From positions 678,004 through 742,003 of the forward strand of contig DBBP01000008.1 of assembly GCA_002292285.1 (NCBI GenBank): 64,000 bases of DNA. The letters run 5' to 3'. Source of the stretch: Proteobacteria bacterium UBA981 (GTDB lineage: Bacteria > Pseudomonadota > Gammaproteobacteria > Ga0077536). The notes below the pieces were generated by a model. The model searched no databases. It had not been told where the DNA came from and was given only the letters and a program-made list of their open reading frames with translations. The position numbers were made by a program, and so were the translations under genes. Position 1 is the stretch's first letter, and each line of letters opens with the position of its first letter. This document shows, piece by piece, positions 1 to 8,371 of the stretch.

Positions 1-366
1 GCACCCGAGAGCATCGCGACCAGCCGCATAGTGAGTGAGCCCTTAAGTCGCACCATGCCCCTCACCACGAACTTCGGACTGCGCTGGGAGCGCCCACAGG
101 ACGGTCGCTTTGCGGCCCTCGATGTCTCCATCGTCGCGCGCGCGGATCAATTAAGTCGCGGCGATCGGCGCGATATCAACCGTATCCCACCGGGTGGCAC
201 GCCCGGCTACGAATTCGTGCGCGCGTCCGTCGGGCAACGCCTCGGTGCACACTTCGATATTGCGCTCGCAGTGAACAATGTGTTCGACAATCGCTATCGG
301 TCGCATGGTTCCGGTGTTAACGCGGCGGGCCTTGGCGTTGACCTACGCCTCACTGCGAGCTACTGA
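1..366 (+). CDS. TonB-dependent receptor, C-terminal end (partial)
   Basis: The frame is open from the first base, so this is the 3' end of a gene that begins outside the window. The segment has the alternating polar/hydrophobic strands of an outer-membrane barrel. Near its end is VNNVFDNRYRSHGSG, matching the N-x-F-[DN]-x-x-Y signature of the last strands of TonB-dependent receptors, and it finishes on an aromatic residue (SY) as barrel proteins do. Such receptors import siderophores, vitamins or sugars using TonB energy. The plug domain and TonB box are not visible, so the substrate cannot be guessed. Confidence 0.75.
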   Translation, partial: APESIATSRIVSEPLSRTMPLTTNFGLRWERPQDGRFAALDVSIVARADQLSRGDRRDINRIPPGGTPGYEFVRASVGQRLGAHFDIALAVNNVFDNRYRSHGSGVNAAGLGVDLRLTASY

Positions 367-390
367 TGCATCGGCGTCCCGGCAGCGCGG

Positions 391-1500
391 CTATTCCGGC
401 GTGATCTCGATAATGAAGCCGTCTGGCAATTCGCGTTTGCCGTAAATGAAATCGCCGTTGATATCGGCAACCCACAGCTTGTCGCCAATGAAGCGCAGTC
501 CCCAGGGGTTGATCAAACCACTCACAACCAGTTCCAGCTTGCCCTCGGGAGTCACGCGATGCACCCGGCCGTCAGGTCGTAATGCCTGCCCGAGTGGGAC
601 TGGAATTTCGTAGAAGCCAACTTCAACGACAAACAACTGGCCCGCGTATTTGCCGAATCCAGCAGGTGCGAAGTCGAGCCCGCCGAACATCGTTTCACCC
701 TCGGCGAGCGCCTTCTCGTCGATGCGTCCATCGGGGTGTACGCGCAGAATGGCGGTGCCACGCGCGTTGAAAATGCCGCCGCGCACCACGGTCAGCAGAA
801 TGGACTGGCCATCGGGTGCGAACCTCAGGTAGAGCGGCCCACCGTGCTCTTCCGCATCGAAGGTCACGAACGGCACACAGCGGCCATCCGGGGTCGCTTC
901 ATAAATCGTGCCGTTCAACGTCGAAACGGCATAGAGCTTACCCGCGAAAGGACTGCCTGCAGGTCCGAAGCTCGCATCAACGCCGATGCCACTGGTGCGC
1001 TTGGCATCAAGTTCCGGCAAGGTGCAGAACACGCTTACCGCATAGTCGTCGTTCGGATCGATGCGTTGCAGGATGTAGTTCTCTACGCCACCACTGTCGC
1101 CAATCTTCGGCTGCGAAAGCGCAAAAATCTGACCGCCATAAGCACCGAAATCAGCCGGGGCAATATCAAATCCGGCACTGATGGGCGCCAGTTTGTCCGC
1201 ATCGACCAATACGCGCACAGCACCCTCTGAGTTGACGGCGAGCATGCGGCTGCCCTTCTCTCCAACTTCTTTACCGTCGTCGTTAATCCAAACCTCGTCG
1301 CCATGTACGTGCATCACCAGCGGATCGTACATTTCACCCGGCGGCACGATCTCGCGCACAGCAAATCCTGGCGCGGCCTTAACATCACGGGCCAGCATGC
1401 GGCCGAGCATATCGCCGAGTTCGTCGTCCGCAGCGTGCGCGCAGATCGCCGTGGCCACTAGCATGGCTGCAGTCAGATATCGGCTTAAAACCATCGTCAT
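391..1500 (-). CDS. Secreted beta-propeller protein (NHL/SMP-30-like)
   Basis: About 369 residues. The start at 1500 (MTMVLSRYL) is preferred over a longer frame because GGAGAG lies just upstream and the protein then opens with a clean signal peptide ending AICAHA. The mature part repeats blade-like units such as 'FGAYGGQIFALS', 'LRFAPDGQSILLTV' and 'GLRFIGDKLWVADINGD', as in NHL, SMP-30 or soluble sugar-dehydrogenase propellers. Probably periplasmic or extracellular. No catalytic residues could be assigned, so a lactonase, sugar dehydrogenase or binding role all remain possible. It converges on the receptor gene end. Confidence 0.6.
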   Translation of the reverse strand: MTMVLSRYLTAAMLVATAICAHAADDELGDMLGRMLARDVKAAPGFAVREIVPPGEMYDPLVMHVHGDEVWINDDGKEVGEKGSRMLAVNSEGAVRVLVDADKLAPISAGFDIAPADFGAYGGQIFALSQPKIGDSGGVENYILQRIDPNDDYAVSVFCTLPELDAKRTSGIGVDASFGPAGSPFAGKLYAVSTLNGTIYEATPDGRCVPFVTFDAEEHGGPLYLRFAPDGQSILLTVVRGGIFNARGTAILRVHPDGRIDEKALAEGETMFGGLDFAPAGFGKYAGQLFVVEVGFYEIPVPLGQALRPDGRVHRVTPEGKLELVVSGLINPWGLRFIGDKLWVADINGDFIYGKRELPDGFIIEITPE

Positions 1501-1654
1501 CGTTCGTCTCTCCGCCTGCGGGCAACGCAGCTTAATTAAATACTTCGCACGGCCACGCGGCAGCTTCAGCGCGGTGCGTGCTCGAATCATTCTTCTAGCG
1601 TGATTATCACGGAGGCTGACAGGCCGCGCTACCACAGCGCCGCAATCGGACTTA

Positions 1655-1780
1655 CCTAATCAGGAACACCCACAAATTGGGTGGCGGATTTGGGTTGTCT
1701 GATTCCGCGCCTAATTCAGGACATCCATGAATACGAGCCTCGATTCCGGTTTTCCGAATCCGGGACACCCACGTTCACCA
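1655..1780. repeat. Cluster of REP-like imperfect repeats
   Basis: Three diverged copies of a motif resembling 'aatccgggacacccacg' occur at about 1655-1674, 1711-1730 and 1754-1773, spaced about 50 bases apart, between two divergent genes. Similar 'gggacacccac' words accompany REP-associated tyrosine transposases (RAYTs) in many Gammaproteobacteria. No RAYT gene is in the window. The rest of the 1501-1862 spacer shows nothing else I recognise. Confidence 0.4.
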
Positions 1781-1862
1781 CCACACGCGAAATTTGTCGG
1801 CGTCGGTTCGCTCGTATACTGTCCGCCCCAAACAATGACGCGCCACAGCCCAGATCCCATCT

Positions 1863-2996
1863 ATGATCGATTTCAATTTATTCATGTATTGCACGGTCGG
1901 ACGCCCCGATGAACTCAAGCGCGGTATGGCCGGCAAAGACGCGAACCTGTTTCGGCGCATGCTCGATGAAATCGCCGGTTATGCGAAAAGTGCCGACGAG
2001 CTGGGTTACGCCGGCTTCGGCCACCCCGAACATCATTTGCAAATTGAAGGATTCGAGGCCAGCAACGATCCGACCCTGATGGGGATGTGGCTGGGCCAGC
2101 ACACCAAACGTATGCGCGTGATCACCTGCGGTTTTGTCTCTACCGTGCACAATCCGCTACGCACAGCGGAAGCGATCGCGACCATGGACAACATGCTGGG
2201 CGGGCGCTTCAGTGTCGGACTCGTACGCGGTTATCAAACCCGCTGGGTCGAAAATTTCAAGATCAAACCGGAACTCGCAGCCGTTGGGCCGTGGAACAAA
2301 GACGAACCAGTCGACCTGACCAATCGTGAATACTTCGCCGAATACGTCGACATTGTCATCAAGGCACTGACCAACGATACCTTCAGCCACGACGGCCAGT
2401 TCTGGCAGTTTCCACCCGCTGGGATGGTCAACCCGCATCCGCATCCGGTCTATCACGACTATGGTCAGGGCGTCAGCAAAGATATGCAGATCAGCGAGAT
2501 CGGTATCGCACCGCGCCCGATGCAGCAACCCCACCCCCCGCTGTATGGCGGCTTTTCCGCCTCCTTGCGCACTGCCAAGTTCTGGGCGAAATATATGGGC
2601 AAACCCATTGTTCTCGCGCCGAGCCTCGATCTCTGCCAGGTATTGTGGGACGGCTATCGCGAAGAAGCCGAAGGGGTGTACGGACACACCGTCGCGCCGG
2701 GTTCCGAAGCGGCCTGGGGCGGCCTGATGATTTGCGCCGAGACCGATGCCAAAGCCCGTGAGTGGGCCGAAGACATGGAGTGGTTCTGGAAACTGTGGCC
2801 GACCGCTTTCGGTCAGGGCGGCGTCAATCGTTTGATCGGCTCGCCCGATACCCTCACGAAGCAGATTGAGGCAGCCGCCGCACGCGTTCCCATCAATGAG
2901 ATGTTTCTGTTGTTGCCACAAGGCATTGCCGAGCCTGAGCAAATTCATGCCTCGCTGGAACTGTTTGCAGACAAGGTGATGCCGCGCTTCCAATAG
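1863..2996 (+). CDS. LLM-class flavin-dependent oxidoreductase
   Basis: A 377-residue protein of the bacterial luciferase-like superfamily, which uses reduced FMN or F420 to oxidise or reduce small organic substrates in the cytoplasm. Family traits include the N-terminal strand MIDFNLFMYCTVG, the 'GYAGFGHPEHHL' segment, 'VSTVHNPLRTAEAIATMDNM', and the typical 'LGGRFSVGLVRGYQ' phosphate-binding region. The ATG at 1863 has no strong ribosome site. It faces the hydrolase at 3016-3900 tail to tail, so the two are not co-transcribed. The substrate is unknown; this is the first of three LLM-family genes in the window. Confidence 0.85.
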   Translation: MIDFNLFMYCTVGRPDELKRGMAGKDANLFRRMLDEIAGYAKSADELGYAGFGHPEHHLQIEGFEASNDPTLMGMWLGQHTKRMRVITCGFVSTVHNPLRTAEAIATMDNMLGGRFSVGLVRGYQTRWVENFKIKPELAAVGPWNKDEPVDLTNREYFAEYVDIVIKALTNDTFSHDGQFWQFPPAGMVNPHPHPVYHDYGQGVSKDMQISEIGIAPRPMQQPHPPLYGGFSASLRTAKFWAKYMGKPIVLAPSLDLCQVLWDGYREEAEGVYGHTVAPGSEAAWGGLMICAETDAKAREWAEDMEWFWKLWPTAFGQGGVNRLIGSPDTLTKQIEAAAARVPINEMFLLLPQGIAEPEQIHASLELFADKVMPRFQ

Positions 2997-3015
2997 TCGC
3001 GATTAGCCGACGCGT

Positions 3016-3900
3016 CTAGAAAGTCTGGCGCGAGAAAAATCGCGCAATCTCGTCGGCCGCACGCTGGGGTGTCTCGTAGTGCACGAAATGCCCCGCATCG
3101 GGTGCGAAATCAAATTCCAAATCGCTGAAGTACTCGCCCAGCGCATCTGTCCATTCGCGCTTGAACAACGGGTCATGGGCGCCCCAAAAGACTCGCGTCG
3201 GACAATCAATGGGTCCTGGCGTCGGCGCGCGCCCCTCGATCACTGCCATGCGGCTCTCGTGATTACTCCGATACCAGTTAAATCCACCCTGTAAATTGCC
3301 GGGACGCATGAAGTTATCGACCCATAGATCGATCTCGTCATCGAATACATGGTCTTGATACGCCCAATGCCGTAAGAAATTGTCCAGATAAATTCGACAT
3401 GACTCACGCGACGATCCGATCAACTCAGCAACCCACGGCAGCTGATGGAAAAACTGATACCAGGTTTCACTCAGATGGCGCGGCTCGACCCAGCGCGCGC
3501 CGATGCCGGGATAGGCGCAATTGAAGAAGAACAGGCCGGCGACACGCTCGGGCGCCTGTCGCACCAGAGTCTGCGCCACGAAACTGCCGATATCGTGTGC
3601 GACGATACCGAACCGCTCGACACCCAGGGCGTCGGCCAGCGCCAACACATCATCAGCAAGAACCGCCGGACCCGCGTCGAGAGACGGTTCAGGCGACGGG
3701 TTATCGCTTTCTCCAAAGCCACGAAAGTCACCTGCGACCAGATCGTAATCGCCTGCCAGACGCGTGATCACTGGCCGCCAGATGTGCGACCACTCGGGCC
3801 AACCGTGCAGTAATAACAGGGTCGGTCCGGATCCACCGCGCAGGTAGTGGGTTCGAATTCCGTTTGCCGATACAAAATACTCGCCAATTTCATTTGCCAT
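3016..3900 (-). CDS. Alpha/beta hydrolase, epoxide hydrolase/haloalkane dehalogenase-like
   Basis: 294 residues with a classical alpha/beta-hydrolase layout. The oxyanion motif HGWPEW lies near residue 33, 'DFRGFGESD' follows, and the nucleophile elbow 'VAHDIGSF' near residue 100 carries Asp rather than Ser, as in epoxide hydrolases and haloacid or haloalkane dehalogenases. A later 'WGAHDPLF' and 'DAGHFVHYE' supply the acid and the base His. The ATG follows GAGG at a usable distance. The Asp nucleophile makes an ordinary esterase less likely; choosing between epoxide and halide substrates is not possible by eye. Confidence 0.85.
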   Translation of the reverse strand: MANEIGEYFVSANGIRTHYLRGGSGPTLLLLHGWPEWSHIWRPVITRLAGDYDLVAGDFRGFGESDNPSPEPSLDAGPAVLADDVLALADALGVERFGIVAHDIGSFVAQTLVRQAPERVAGLFFFNCAYPGIGARWVEPRHLSETWYQFFHQLPWVAELIGSSRESCRIYLDNFLRHWAYQDHVFDDEIDLWVDNFMRPGNLQGGFNWYRSNHESRMAVIEGRAPTPGPIDCPTRVFWGAHDPLFKREWTDALGEYFSDLEFDFAPDAGHFVHYETPQRAADEIARFFSRQTF

Positions 3901-4229
3901 TCAGGGCCATCCTCGGTCGCGCTCGATGCAATCTGGTCTACCGACATTACTACGACCCAACTAATAAGGGGACAGGCACTTTAAAGGTCGATCCGTCGCA
4001 AACGCGGTCTCTCCGACACGTCCGTTTCGGTCCACAAAACAACGCCGTTTGCCGTGACACAGGTGGCCGAGCAATGACGCGCAGCGCGCACTCCCCTCCG
4101 CCAATCGCCGTGGCGACAACGCATTCGATTGCGGCGACCCAAAGGGCACCTCAAGCCGCTACCGGGACATGCGAGAAAATCGGAATGCGGCTACTCTGAG
4201 AAGCTCAAAAACTCCGGAGTCTCCACACC
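3901..4229. other. Intergenic region between divergent genes
   Basis: 329 bases separating the minus-strand hydrolase from the plus-strand thioredoxin-domain gene. Apart from a REP-like word at 3963-3987 and presumably two promoters that I cannot place with confidence, nothing stands out. Confidence 0.4.
3963..3987. repeat. REP-like motif (ggggacaggcact)
   Basis: The word 'aataaggggacaggcact' matches a type of short interspersed repeat commonly seen near RAYT-type transposases in Gammaproteobacteria. A sister word, 'ggggacagatttattt', lies at the far end of the window (63981-64000). A single copy, with no partner arm seen nearby. Confidence 0.4.
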
Positions 4230-6632
4230 TTGCCCGATTCACGTTTACCCACCCGGCGTATCCTGTCGCGAGCAGCACTCAGCGGGCTCATCCTGCTGCT
4301 GCACGCAGGCGTTAGTGCCGACGTCCTGCCCGGCATTAATACGCCTCTCGACACAGAACTAGCGGCGCAGCTCGCCGGCTCCCTGGCTGCCAAAGATGCC
4401 GCTTACAAACCTCGCACAGCGCATCTGGACCCTTCGGGCAAGCCGCTATTTACCAACCGGCTGCTCCTCGAGGACTCACCGTATTTGCTCCAGCATGCGC
4501 ACAACCCAGTCAATTGGTATCCATGGGGTGACGAAGCCTTTGCTGCGGCGCGCGCCCAGAACAAGCCCATTTTCCTCTCCATCGGCTACTCGACCTGCCA
4601 TTGGTGCCACGTCATGGAAGAGGAGAGCTTCGACAATATCGGCATCGCGACTTTGCTGAACGAGCACTTCATCGCCATCAAAGTCGATCGAGAACAACGC
4701 CCGGACCTTGATAACACCTATATGACCGCAGTACGCCTGCTGACCGAGCGCGGCGGCTGGCCGATGTCGAGTTTTCTTAATCTGGAGGGCAAGACATTCT
4801 GGGGCGGCACTTACTACCCGCGCCCGAAATTCCGCCAACTACTTGGCGAAATCAACCGCGTGTGGGACAGCGAACGCGCCACCATTGATGAACGCGCCAA
4901 CAAAATTATGCTTGCCGTCGCCGATCTCACCCGTAACCTGCGCGCCGTTGACCAGAGCGCGCCGGCACTCGTTGACACGGCTGTCGAGGAATTACGCAGC
5001 CGTCGCGACCGCAGTCATGGCGGCTTCGGGCAGGCGCCGAAGTTTCCACAGGAGTCCACCTACCTCCTTCTGCTTGACCAGGCGCAGCGCAGTGCCGACC
5101 CCGAACTCGCCGCATGGCTTGAGTTCGATTTGGATGCCCTGGCCAACGGTGGCATTCACGACCACGTCGGCGGTGGCTTCCATCGCTATGCGACCGATCG
5201 CAACTGGCTGATTCCGCATTTCGAGAAAATGCTTTACACCCAGGCGCAATTGTTGCGTGTCTACACTGAGGCCCATCAACTGCTGGGCGGCCCGCGCTAT
5301 GCACGAATCGCAGCAAAAATCGTCGCGTTCGTGGAACGGGAACTCATGAGCGAAGACGGCGGATTCTATTCGGCACTCGATGCGGATAGTCCCGGCGGTG
5401 AAGGTTCGTTCTACGTCTGGACGCCCGACCAATTACAGACGTTACTCGGCGCTGAGCGGGCCAGCCGCGCAACGGCATGGTTCTCCGTCACCGACAGTGG
5501 CAACTTCGAACAAGCCAATGTGCTGCATCTGCAACGCAGTGCCACTCAGTTTGCCGAGCAGCATGGGCTGAGTATCGCTGCTTGGTATGCCGAGCTCGAC
5601 CAGATTGAAGCCGCCCTGCTCACCGCCCGCCAGGAACGCGCAGGCCCGTTGCGCGACGAGAAAGTCGTCTCGGCCTGGAATGGCCTGATGATCACAGCCT
5701 TGAGCAACGCGGCAGCGGTGTTTGACGAACCGCGCTATCTCGAACGCGCGCTGGCTGGTGCTGAGTTCGTGCTGTCACATCACCTGGATGAGTACGGCAA
5801 GCTCTGGCGCAGTACCTACCGGGGCGAAGGTAGCGTGCGCGCGATGGCTGAAGATTACGCGGCGCTCGCCGAGGCTTTCGTCGCGCTCTACGACGCGACG
5901 CTCGACAAACGCTGGTTAGAACGAGCGGCGGCGCTAAACGCAGTGTTGATGAGCGACTATTGGGACGCCGAGAGCGGCGGATTCTTCATGAGCGTGGCCG
6001 ATACTCAGGGTGTCAACATTCCGCGCGCCAAAGCGCTGGAAGACAACGCAGTGCCATCGGGTAATGCGCTGGCGTTGGCTGCCTTGAACGCCGTGAATCG
6101 GCGCACCGCCGATCTGGCGCTAGAGGGGCAAGTACTCGAACAGATGCTCGCGCTTGCCGGCGACCTCGAACAATCGCCGCGCGCACATACTTACGCCTTG
6201 CGCGCTCATGAACATTTTCGGCACGGCGAAATTGGTTCTTTCGCCTACGCCGGGCGCGGCGCGATTCGTGCCGATGTCCGGGTGGACGGCGATCGCGTTA
6301 ACGTCGATGTCGCAGTTACCGAAGGTTGGCATGTGAACGCGCCGAACCCGGGCGACCCGGATCTAGTGGGTAGTCAGCTAGCCGTACGCGGTTCCACGCC
6401 GTGGCGCATAGTTGATATCGCTTACCCGGCAGCCATGGCCACGCGCCTTAAAAACCGGGATGACGAATTGGAACTTTATGCGGGGCGGTTCAGCATTAAC
6501 GGGGATCTGCAGCCGACCGGCGAGGCGGAATCGGGTCTCGTAGCGCTCGCACTGACCCTGCAGGCTTGCAGCGATACCGCCTGCCTGGCGCCAGAGACAC
6601 TCACGCTAAATGCGTTTGTGAAAAAGCACTGA
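4230..6632 (+). CDS. Secreted thioredoxin/six-hairpin (DUF255, YyaL/SSP411-like) protein with DsbD-alpha-like C-terminus
   Basis: 800 residues from a TTG start with CGGAG upstream. An N-terminal signal peptide ('LSGLILLLHAGVSAD') is followed by the DUF255 thioredoxin-like domain, including SPYLLQHAHNPVNWYPW and the redox motif CHWCHVM (about residues 126-132). A long alpha/alpha-barrel region with 'HDHVGGGFHRYATD' and 'HFEKMLYTQAQL' comes next. The last ~120 residues resemble the periplasmic N-terminal domain of DsbD ('VNVDVAVTEGWHVNAPNPGD', 'QACSDTACLAPETL' with a Cys pair). Cytosolic homologues usually lack a signal peptide and the DsbD-like part, so this looks like an exported redox fusion. 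The function of the family is poorly known. Confidence 0.8.
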   Translation: MPDSRLPTRRILSRAALSGLILLLHAGVSADVLPGINTPLDTELAAQLAGSLAAKDAAYKPRTAHLDPSGKPLFTNRLLLEDSPYLLQHAHNPVNWYPWGDEAFAAARAQNKPIFLSIGYSTCHWCHVMEEESFDNIGIATLLNEHFIAIKVDREQRPDLDNTYMTAVRLLTERGGWPMSSFLNLEGKTFWGGTYYPRPKFRQLLGEINRVWDSERATIDERANKIMLAVADLTRNLRAVDQSAPALVDTAVEELRSRRDRSHGGFGQAPKFPQESTYLLLLDQAQRSADPELAAWLEFDLDALANGGIHDHVGGGFHRYATDRNWLIPHFEKMLYTQAQLLRVYTEAHQLLGGPRYARIAAKIVAFVERELMSEDGGFYSALDADSPGGEGSFYVWTPDQLQTLLGAERASRATAWFSVTDSGNFEQANVLHLQRSATQFAEQHGLSIAAWYAELDQIEAALLTARQERAGPLRDEKVVSAWNGLMITALSNAAAVFDEPRYLERALAGAEFVLSHHLDEYGKLWRSTYRGEGSVRAMAEDYAALAEAFVALYDATLDKRWLERAAALNAVLMSDYWDAESGGFFMSVADTQGVNIPRAKALEDNAVPSGNALALAALNAVNRRTADLALEGQVLEQMLALAGDLEQSPRAHTYALRAHEHFRHGEIGSFAYAGRGAIRADVRVDGDRVNVDVAVTEGWHVNAPNPGDPDLVGSQLAVRGSTPWRIVDIAYPAAMATRLKNRDDELELYAGRFSINGDLQPTGEAESGLVALALTLQACSDTACLAPETLTLNAFVKKH

Positions 6633-6714
6633 GCTGGCGCATGCGCCGCCTTAACTCAGGGCGCTCAGCAGCTATCGAGGCTGGTACTCTTCGTGCCGCA
6701 AGTGTGGTTCGACG

Positions 6715-7341
6715 CTAGAGCAAATCCCGCGCTGCTTGCATCGCTGCCGGCATATCGGGCAATGCAGTGATTTCGGGTACCACCTGAAGATAGCGCACGA
6801 TGTTTTCTTTGTCCGTCACGATGACCGCACGGGTCAGCAACGACAACGGCTCGATTAACAAACCGTTCGTGTTGCCGAACTCTCGACCTTTGTAATCAGA
6901 CAAAAAGGTCATGTTGCTGATTTTCGCCTCTTTGGCGAAACGTGATTGGGCGAACGGCAAATCCATACTGATCGTAACCAGTTCAACCTGCTGGTCGAGA
7001 CCGTTATTCTCTTCCGAAAGAATATGCGTCTGTTCCTCACAGGTCGGGGTGTCCAGCGATGGCACGACGCTGATAACGCGAACTTTGCCACCCTTCGCTG
7101 CGATATTGACGGCCTTTAGATCGGCAGCCGACAACATCGCTTCAGGCAAGGCCTTACCAACTGCTATCGCACCCTCTCCGGCCAATGGCAGCTCGCCGCC
7201 CTGCATGGTCACACTTTGACCAGTCCCGGCCGCGACCGAGCCCTTATCTACTGGCAGATCCGCCTGCACCTGGTTGGTGCCTTCTTCCGAGCATGCGGTC
7301 ACTAGCACCGCCATCAGCAACGTCATCACAAGATTCTTCAT
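6715..7341 (-). CDS. tpx: Thiol peroxidase (Tpx) anchored as a lipoprotein, resolving Cys absent
   Basis: 208 residues. The ATG at 7341 sits behind GAGGATGCTGAC and opens a lipoprotein signal with lipobox LVTAC (Cys at residue 17). The Tpx core is clear: 'PSLDTPTCEEQT' contains the peroxidatic Cys, and 'SMDLPFAQSRF' is nearly identical to E. coli Tpx. In E. coli the next residue is the resolving Cys (RFCGAEG); here the segment reads RFAKEAK, so this would be a 1-Cys enzyme. It probably reduces lipid or organic hydroperoxides at the envelope, with an external thiol for regeneration. Standard Tpx is cytosolic or periplasmic and not lipidated. Confidence 0.88.
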   Translation of the reverse strand: MKNLVMTLLMAVLVTACSEEGTNQVQADLPVDKGSVAAGTGQSVTMQGGELPLAGEGAIAVGKALPEAMLSAADLKAVNIAAKGGKVRVISVVPSLDTPTCEEQTHILSEENNGLDQQVELVTISMDLPFAQSRFAKEAKISNMTFLSDYKGREFGNTNGLLIEPLSLLTRAVIVTDKENIVRYLQVVPEITALPDMPAAMQAARDLL

Positions 7342-7421
7342 GTCAGCATCCTCGGGGTTGGCGGTAGGTCCGCGTACTGCAGCGTAGCATCGATAACGGG
7401 CGGTCGGACGCAGCCCGCTTG

Positions 7422-8204
7422 CTAATGCCCGATGGTCGCGCCGCCATCGACGACGAAATTCTGTCCGGTGGTGAAACTGCCAGCTTTTGAAGCGAGATAG
7501 ACCGCAATACCGCCGAGTTCTTCCGGTTCGCCGATGCGGCGTAGCGGATCGTGCTCGGTACGGGCGGCAAGCACTTCCGGGTTTTCCCACAGAGCGCGCG
7601 CAAAATCGGTGCGAACCAGTCCCGGTGAGACCGCATTCACGCGCACGTTGTGCGGCCCATGCTCGACCGCAAGATTGCGTACCAGTTGCACATCGGCGGC
7701 CTTGGAGATGCAGTACGCACCGAGTTTGTCGTGGCCGCGTAAGCCACCGACCGATGAGACGATGATGATGACCCCGTCACGACGCTCTCGCATCTCCGGC
7801 AGGACCATCTGCGCAAGCCAATGGTTGGACATGATATTCACACCCAGGATCTTCTCAAACGCAGAATCTTCGAGGTCCGTCATCGACCCGTAGGCCGGAT
7901 TGACCGCCGCGTTACAAATCAGAATATCGATTTTGCCGAGTTGGCTACGCGTCTCGCCGACCAGCCGTTCGAGTTCTTCTTTACGGCTGATGTTGCCCGC
8001 AATCGCGACCGCACGACCAGGCGCATCGGCGAGTTCAGCATTAATCGCCGCAGCTACTTCTTCGCAGATGTCGGCCTTGCGGCTGGAAATAACCACTGTG
8101 GCGCCATGCCGCGCCAGCTCCTCGGCCATCGCCTTGCCGATGCCCTTGCTGGAGCCCGTGATGAGGGCGACTTTGCCTGTCAGATCAAAAATCGAGCTGG
8201 TCAT
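7422..8204 (-). CDS. Short-chain dehydrogenase/reductase (classical SDR)
   Basis: 260 residues from the ATG at 8204 (MTSSIFDLTGKVALIT). Classical SDR motifs are the cofactor loop TGSSKGIGKAMA, NAAVNP (NNAG equivalent), the catalytic Ser in 'IIIVSSVGG', YCISKAA for YxxxK, and 'VNAVSPGLVRTDFA'. Basic residues after the glycine loop (SSRKAD) suggest NADP(H). It probably oxidises or reduces a hydroxyl/keto pair of a lipid or xenobiotic. The tpx gene lies 80 bases downstream on the same strand, but no shared role is evident. Confidence 0.88.
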   Translation of the reverse strand: MTSSIFDLTGKVALITGSSKGIGKAMAEELARHGATVVISSRKADICEEVAAAINAELADAPGRAVAIAGNISRKEELERLVGETRSQLGKIDILICNAAVNPAYGSMTDLEDSAFEKILGVNIMSNHWLAQMVLPEMRERRDGVIIIVSSVGGLRGHDKLGAYCISKAADVQLVRNLAVEHGPHNVRVNAVSPGLVRTDFARALWENPEVLAARTEHDPLRRIGEPEELGGIAVYLASKAGSFTTGQNFVVDGGATIGH

Positions 8205-8250
8205 AATCGAATCGTTCCCGGAATGAATGAAGTTCGGCGTAAGCGTCACC

Positions 8251-8273
8251 GCGCAGCCGCGCAGCCGCGCAGG
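8251..8273. repeat. Short tandem repeat (GCGCAGCC, nearly 3 copies)
   Basis: Two exact copies of GCGCAGCC and a third partial copy lie head to tail between the SDR start and the barrel-protein gene. Too short to assign a role; replication slippage would suffice. Confidence 0.5.
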
Positions 8274-8371
8274 CTATTAAACCATCATCAGGGGGCAACG
8301 GAACCGCGCACGGCGGGTTGCGATGTAAAAGGTTTGTTGAGTGATTCCGCCGAACGGCGAGAACCGTAGCG

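Noticed and set aside
2157..2993. Long minus-strand frame (278 codons) opposite the flavin oxidoreductase
   Set aside because: Antisense shadow of a well-recognised gene in GC-rich DNA; no family motif or ribosome site.
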